A stretch of 64,000 bases of DNA, taken from the NCBI GenBank assembly GCA_015680685.1, contig MNCI01005867.1:1032156-1096155 (forward strand), given 5' to 3'. Made by a program: the position numbers and the translations under genes. The notes beneath the pieces were generated by a model. That model had not been told where the DNA came from. It searched no databases and worked only from the letters and a program-made list of their open reading frames with translations. Position 1 is the stretch's first letter. Every line of letters starts with the position of its first letter. The DNA is from Gnetum montanum. Taxonomy: Eukaryota > Streptophyta > Gnetopsida > Gnetales > Gnetaceae. This document shows positions 57,322 to 64,000 of the stretch, piece by piece.

Positions 57322-60300
57322 AATTGTGAGAGAATTCAACTTCTGCAACCCCACCTTCAAACCATCCTCTTGTGCTGGCCTGCAGTGACGATGATAGCCT
57401 ATCCCCTACGTGGGAGAAATTAAACTTCAGCTGACAATTAAAATGCAAAGAATTCGCATAAACATGTTTTCAGCCATCAGTCATTAAATGAGATACTAAA
57501 TGCACTTTGGGAAAATTTCAATTACGTTAAAAATTAATTAACTTTTGTTCGTACTAAACCAACAGTTTTTACTGTGTTCAGTTTCAGGAAAAACATATTA
57601 ACAGTAAGACTCATTATAATCATGGATGTTGGGCCTGTCTATCTAAGGAACACCGTGATGATAGGGATCTAAATCACACTCCCATGTAGTTGGGATAACG
57701 CTAAAATGATGATGCCGATGATCTAAGATGGGTTCCTCTCCACCTGGAAAAAAATTTGAAGATAACATTATAAATTATTACACTGGTATACTTCCATCAC
57801 CACACCTGGCCAACCTTTTAACGTTTCGCCAGTGCCGATTCTTTTTTTCCCTTGGCTGTAGTAGCTCTCTTGCATCACTTCAGCCTACTTGGCAGTTTAA
57901 AGGCTGTATAATCACCACTAAATTGACAAAACGGGACTGCTTTTATTTAAAAATTACTAAATTCTTGGACTCACGATTAAAGTTCTTGCAATAGATTATT
58001 CACTACCAGTCATTCTAAAGATTATAGTGTTTTGACAGTCTAACTTGTTTTTGTAATTAAACCGTTTCAAACTCTCCTTGATTGCGTTTGGTTTTCCTAA
58101 CGCCCATTTTAAATTTGTTTTATATCCGGCAACTTCCTTTAATCCGTGAACATTGTCTATTTACCCATTCTTGTTGTAAAAAAGCAATCCTATATTTCCG
58201 AGTTTTACAAAGACTTTGTTTTGTTATTAAGATATTACAGAGATTTTACAAAATTTCGACTTTCCTTATATTTGATCTATCTCCCTGACTCGTTCATTTT
58301 CGATTTCATTTCGAATTCGACAAAGCTTTTTTTATCTATTTATTTTTGGTTGTGAAAGAGAAATGTCAAGTTTGCTATAACCATTTCGACTTTCCTTCTT
58401 ATCCTTGGTCACTCTCCCTGAATCATTCAGTTTCGATAAAATTCACTAGACACCTGTTTCTGTGTTCCGATTAGATTGTCTTCTTAACATTAGCCTCTTC
58501 ATCTTCGGTATAGTTCACCAATACTTGAAACTAAATTACTTGTGAGCTCTAGGTAGCTATCCTGTAAAAGGATAAACCACACTCCTCCATGTTTCCGATA
58601 AATCGTATGCAAAAGCCAAGAAGGACAAAATAACTGTTCCAGACACTGCGTGATTTCTCAAACAAAGCACAAAACATTCAAGCTGGAAGGGCAGAGTTAG
58701 CTTTAAAATGAAAATCAACTCCAATAAGCGTAGACTGTAGAGCAACTCACATTGGGGTGCAGTAAAGTTCAGCAGAGCCATCGAGAACAACGTAATGCTT
58801 GCAAAAAGCGCCGATGCAAAACGATGTTGGGCAACGCAAAATGCAAACCTCAGGCCGACCTTTCACTGAGTTTTATTGAAGCTCTGCTTGTAGCAAGTGA
58901 CAGTGATAGGCATGTCCCTTGAATCCATGCTTTCTGGCTCCAAACCTGATTGCACCAAATTCTGCCACGCGGCGACATAAACGAATTGCTCGCATTTTCA
59001 ACCGACGATAATTCACCTACGTATATTGGTTTGTGTGGCATGGATAAGCGCCAAGAGAAATTTTATCGTGCCCGTTGACATAATGCTATGGATAAACCCC
59101 TGCGAGATTTCACGCGAATATAGGCAAGGAATTATTGTCTGATGTGCTCCATGAACATAACCGGTGAGATCAATGGATTCGACGAAGCAGTAAAATAACA
59201 CTTCGTTCTGTGAGGAGAAAACGCAAGTGGGTAGGGCATGACCTTGCTGGCAAAAGTTATAATTGTCCCCATTAGGCAGTAAAAAGCCTATGGCCGTGCT
59301 ATGGTCATGCATCGCTCATGCTGAAGCATGATATGTTCCCAAATGAATATTATGGCATGGGCATCATAGGCTAGGCCGTATGTGCATAAGCACATTACAA
59401 ATTATATTGTACAAAACATTGCAAAATTTGGGCGCCATTGGCCATTCCATGTTCATTCTTCAAAAGCCAACCCAACGTCTTTCCTGAATGGCACCATTGC
59501 CCACCCATTTTTCCTTGCATGCCAAGTTTTGCTCCATAGTGCCATCACTCACATAGCTTTCTTTGCTACGGAACTTTGCTCAGTTTTTTATTAGGTTGAA
59601 TTCTGGGTTTTCAATGGATTTTGTCTCTAAATTCTAAAATTGATTGCTTGTTTTTGTGGGTTATGTTTTAGCAAGAGCCCTAAACTAGGCAAGATTGGAC
59701 ACAAAAGTATTAAGGTGAGTGGGTAGCTGAAAATCAACAAAAAATGACTAAGTCCATACATGATAGTGTTAGGGTGCTGTTAGTAGTGAGCTTTGGCAGT
59801 TTTCGGTTCACACCGCTCAAGTGGGTGGCTCTAAGGGCCGTGGCCGCAAAACTTCCACCAATTGTGGTTAGAAGCTTTGTGGTGCTCAAAGGCCCCATTC
59901 TAGACATCAACGTCCTTATGCTAGTTGCAGAAACCACCCATCACAAAATGTTGTGAGCATTTTCTGTTTCTATTTCTCTTAGTAAATTTGAGAAATGACT
60001 CTTCCTGAGTGCAACGGTGGCCAATGTGGGCATGCGAGGAACTAGGATCCCTCCTCTTCCTCTTCATGCTTGCCCAGTGGCTCGAATCTAGATCCAACGA
60101 TAAGATTAGAATCCATCACATAAAATCTATATCAACTCGCAGTTCCATCACACTAGTTTTGTCATTTTTCTTTAGATTGTGACTGACATGTCCCTTGCAT
60201 TGTTATTTATGCTTCTCCGATCTAGATTACAACCATCATGCAAGTCGCAATTTTCTCATACTGTCTTTCTCCTAATGGTTGTTCCAAGCCATTGTTTAAT

Positions 60301-62004
60301 TTGCGGGTTGTAACTTGTTACATGTGATAAAAACTTTGTTAATTTTCTGCAAAGAAGGTTTGGTTTCAAATTATAATGCAAGGAGTGAAGAGAGGAAAAG
60401 GAAACACAACAAATTTAGTAGGTGATACAGAGAGCATAATCTCTTATTTCTAAATAGTCTTCTATCTTGATATAAAAAACATGTAGTTCTGAATAATGGC
60501 TTTTGCTTCTATCACCTTTCTGTAGTGCTTATCTAAAGGAAATAACTACCTCATTCACTGCAGATTTTATTTTTAAAACATGAAAACCATTTCTTCTCAT
60601 TGTCACAATTGTGTTACATTAAAATCACATTAAACACATTGAAACACGATCTTGAGATTAAGCACATTTCGATGTGTTAGAAAATTTGTTTCATCTCATG
60701 TCTATATTTTTTAAAATAATGTAATAGCAAATTTTTAAAAATGTTTAGATTCTTGTTAATACTAGCAAAGAACTACAAGAGTAATGTTGTGTTTGTAATG
60801 ATTCCAAAAAGATGTCTTATAAATTAATTTTATTTGAGTGAAACTATTTTATTTATTTCAAAGCTTAAAATTTTGAAAGTGCCACTTCAATAATACTGTT
60901 ATTAAACAAGATCACAAGAAAGGCAATTTTTCAAGCACATTAGATCCACAACATTACAAGTAATTTCAAGAATTTAGTAAGGTTTTCTTATGGAATAGTC
61001 AAATGATATATTGTGTTATCATTAACTTCTGTGGCTTAAGACTTCTTCTTTTTAGTCGTTTTTTTTTTAAAACATCTCAATGCTTATTAAAATACTCCAA
61101 ACTAGAATGTTAGCCCACGATTATAAACCCGAACATGCCTCCAAATAACCTTAGAAACAACGTAAAATACTTACATATTGTGAATTTTGAATTAAAATTT
61201 ACTGATCCTAATCAATCCAATGAAAAATAGAAAGTACACAAGTTTATAAGAATAACCTTTAAACTTTGAGAAAATTTGGAAGCAATTGAAAAGCAAACTA
61301 GAGTATCATAGGACTAATTAACAACAAATCCTATCACAAGACTATGCCATGGACCAAAACATTATTTTTACTTCAAAGTTTAGACCATAGGTTTCTTGAG
61401 TTTGGAGAGAGTTATATGATGCTTCAGTAACATCAAAGAAAAAATTTGGACACTCTATTAGATGCCTGTGTTGTTCAAGGATAAGATTAAAGGAGCAAGT
61501 AAAGGTATTGAGAATCAGAGAAGCCAACATTGGAAGGCCCAATGCTACCCATGATTTAAGAAGATAAGAATAATTTAGTTTCATAATTTATGCATCAATG
61601 TATTTATGTTTTCCAAAATATGTTTTCTTAATTTAAATAACTAAACCACATGAATTTATTACACTTTTGAAAAAACTCAAGGATTTCGTGGGTAGAGTAT
61701 TTAAGAAATTGTGGTTAAATAAAATTTCATAAATTTCTCTATTCCATTCTCTTAATCATCATTTCCAGTCATTTTTTTTTAAATCATGGCTCTACAATCT
61801 TGAGATGTGCATTTACATAGAGTTTTTACAATGTATCATTATTAGGAAACTATAAGAGAAAAAGCTAAACATCTAGATGCATGAAATAACATTTCAATTT
61901 TCATATATTGTTTAAACAAGAAACTAAACAAAAAGACCATTACATTAGTAGTATCTCTATGCAATCATTTTTGAAGATTATGAATAGCTCTGACCCACAG
62001 CATC
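57322..62004. other. Upstream region of ferrochelatase and distal spacer
   Basis: 57322-59300 should hold the ferrochelatase leader and promoter. A possible upstream acceptor (CACTGCAG on the minus strand near 57402) hints at an intron in the 5' untranslated region. 57640-57725 resembles a LINE 3' tail (GTAGTTGGGATAACGC then GATGATGCCGATGATC). 59300-62004 is A+T-rich with short, unrelated open frames and nothing that I can name. Confidence 0.4.
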
Positions 62005-62613
62005 AGCCTTCTGGATGACCCTATGCCTTATGGTATCTTAAAACTCTAAGCAATTGTTCCCTTCTAGTAGGTTTTAATGCCTTCCAGTTAGAACTGTGGG
62101 AGGGTGCTAGTCACAGTGCCTCGTAGTTTACCTAGACCTTGCTAGTAAATGACCCTTTGCCTTCTGAAAGCCACAAACTCCAACCAATTATTCCCTTCCG
62201 AAAACTCTAAATGCATTCTAGTAGCCTCAAACTCTAAGTAATAGTTCCCTTCGGAAAGGTTTAAATGCCTTTCAATTTGGATTGCGAGTGGGTGCTAGTT
62301 GCACTACCTCGTAGTCTATGTAGCACTTGCTATTAGATGATCCTTTGCCTTCTGGAAGCCACAAACTCCAACTAATTGTTTCCTACTGGAAGGCCTGGAT
62401 GCCTTCTGGATGATCTTCAACCTTTCAAATGACCCTCAACCTTCTAGTAGCCTTAAACTCCAAGTAATTATTTTTTTTCCGAAGGTTTGAATATCTTCTA
62501 GTTGGGACTGTAGGCAGGTGCTAGTTGCACTACTTCATAGTTTACATAGCACTTGTTGCCGGATGACCTTGTGGCTTCTAGAAGCTACACACTCCAACCA
62601 ATTATTTCCTACC
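62005..62613. repeat. Degenerate tandem repeat, period about 190-225 bp
   Basis: The landmark GGTGCTAGT(T/C) recurs at 62103, 62291 and 62517, each time followed by TGCACTACCTCGTAGT-like sequence. Within each unit, AAACTCYAA..AATTRTTYCC and CCTTCTGGAAG-type short palindromes repeat. The array stops where an LTR begins at 62614. Confidence 0.75.
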
Positions 62614-63276
62614 TGATGAGCAATGAGGTACCCCTTACGCCCAACCATACAAATCACAAGCATTCACGCATGATCTAATCAAATTTCATGGATGGGACTA
62701 GTTGTGGCATCTAGATCAGTATGCCTTGATCGTAGTTCGTTGTCTTTCCACTTAGACTAGTGGTAGCTTTGTCACATATGGTTTAGTCCAGAGTGAGGCA
62801 TATGATTCTTGATGTTGTTTTGGCTTTATGCTACGCCTAATGATAATAAAGAAATCAATTATTTAAACTAATCAACAATGGAAATTAAAGTCTAAACTAG
62901 CCTACGGGTAATGAGTGTCTATTCCTAGCTTTTCATACACGTCCTAAACCCACGTATCCACTACTGGAATTACCAAGCACTATGCTACTAGGTGAACCAA
63001 GCAATAACGTTGCTAGGATTACCAAGCGAATATGTGTTTACACTTGAAATTGGTTGCGCTCATTCTACTAATTCATTAACATGCATGGAAATGTAAATAT
63101 TAACTAAATACACAGAATATAAATTACATTAAAAGTAAATTTAATTTAAGTAAAAGTGCTGCAATGAATAAGAATCAATCTCGATCTTATTGCCATTCAT
63201 GGAATGTGTCTAGATACATTGTCACTCGAATAAGACATACTTAGATCCACATTGCGGGCACTCACTAATTGTTCTT
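62614..63276 (-). repeat. LTR of the 1-11 kb family, interrupted
   Basis: Starts TGATGAGCAATGAGGTACCC and follows the family LTR with heavy divergence up to about 63276. There an inverted LTR of the same family begins. The left flank is the tandem repeat and not a primer site, so this is the left (3') LTR of a minus-strand element or a solo LTR. The rest lies beyond the window. Confidence 0.75.
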
Positions 63277-63998
63277 TGATGAGACGCGATATCGCATGCG
63301 CGATATCGCAGCCGTCGCGATATCGCGTTGTCCCCTACGATATCGCATACACGATATCGTGGTGCACCATCATATCTATAAATGAGAGGTGGATCTCCCT
63401 TATTTCCTCATCCTAAGCTAGAAGTAGGGAAACTCTGGCAGATTGATCACTCCAGAGATAGAATATTTTCCATGTGCCCGCAATAGGAGTCCTAAAGTGA
63501 ACGGATCTTTATTCGAGCAACATTGTACCTGAACACAAGTTTTGTACGGCAATAAAGATGAACTTCCTAGATAAACCTTGCAATGCATGGAATAGGATTT
63601 TATTTNNNNNNNNNNNNNNNNNNNNNNNNNNNNNNNNNNNNNNNNNNNNNNNNNNNNNNNNNNNNNNNNNNNNTCAGGGTGTGTACGGTAAGTGGGAACA
63701 GATGCTGATGCTAGGTAATTTAGACTTAGTTCATTAGTTAGAGTTAGTAATTAGTTTCTCAACCCTTCACCTTGTTAGCATAGGAGACATAAAACATAAA
63801 AATCTATAAAAATCATATACCTCGGACTTACTTAACCATACACCATGACAACTACAAGTAAGTCTGGGAAGACAACGAATAATTAACCCTAAGTGTTCCA
63901 TGGGGCATGTAGGCACTTAGTCTGCGGAGTTCGACTGGATCGCGTGTGCTATGCTCGTATTCGTATGGTTGAGTGTAGGGGTATCTCGCCACTCATCA
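63277..63998 (+). repeat. 5' LTR of a plus-strand element of the same family
   Basis: Begins TGATGAGACGCGATATCG and ends CGCCACTCATCA, the reverse orientation to the LTRs at 1661, 7984 and 10025. Five GATATC palindromes lie at 63286-63360, followed by the TATA box CTATAAATGAG at 63376-63386. The window ends TT just after the LTR, as expected before a TTGGCGCC primer site. The element body should continue to the right. A run of Ns interrupts the LTR. Confidence 0.85.
63606..63673. other. Assembly gap (68 Ns) inside an LTR
   Basis: Flanks match the related LTR at 8301-8308 and 8471-8480. That copy has about 162 bp between those points, so the true gap is probably larger than the 68 Ns shown. 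Confidence 0.9.
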
Positions 63999-64000
63999 TT

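Overview
This is a nuclear window from a seed plant. The protein-coding genes are plant-specific: a plastid ferrochelatase with a C-terminal light-harvesting (CAB) motif, a plant U-box/ARM E3 ligase and a LOB-domain (LBD) transcription factor. Genes are sparse, one ferrochelatase intron is about 14.5 kb, and old, mutated retrotransposons are nested in each other. That style suggests a gymnosperm (for example a conifer), but I infer this from layout and cannot name a species.

Layout. (1) 1-10851 is a nest of minus-strand Ty3/gypsy-type LTR elements. An inner 7.1-kb element (1661-8763, both LTRs, tRNA-Asp-type primer site) sits in the gag region of an outer relative (1-1660 plus 8764-10851). 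The outer element in turn interrupts the integrase of a minus-strand Ty1/copia element (10852-about 12160). The inner element codes only for gag and a retropepsin and carries no reverse transcriptase. Its LTRs hold arrays of the 10-bp palindrome GCGATATCGC just upstream of the TATA box. (2) 17948-22316 (+) is a five-exon U-box/ARM gene. The end of its third intron and the start of its fourth exon are tandemly duplicated. (3) 28394-28954 (+) is a single-exon class I LBD gene. (4) 34351-57321 (-) is a ten-exon ferrochelatase 2-type gene. Its sixth intron (37962-52482) contains a degraded plus-strand LINE split by a minus-strand chromovirus-like Ty3 element (39648-45026), then a second L1-type LINE, two long inverted-repeat foldbacks and a tRNA-derived SINE. 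(5) 62005-64000 is a degenerate tandem repeat ending in one LTR of the 1-11-kb family, which is itself broken by an inverted LTR of the same family. A 68-N assembly gap lies in this last LTR.

The three host genes have unrelated roles: haem synthesis in plastids, ubiquitin ligation, and organ-boundary or meristem transcription control. They do not form a pathway. Short tRNA-like SINE remnants with recognisable A and B boxes are scattered through the introns and spacers and form at least one real family. I see no CRISPR array, operon, rRNA gene or convincing functional tRNA gene.
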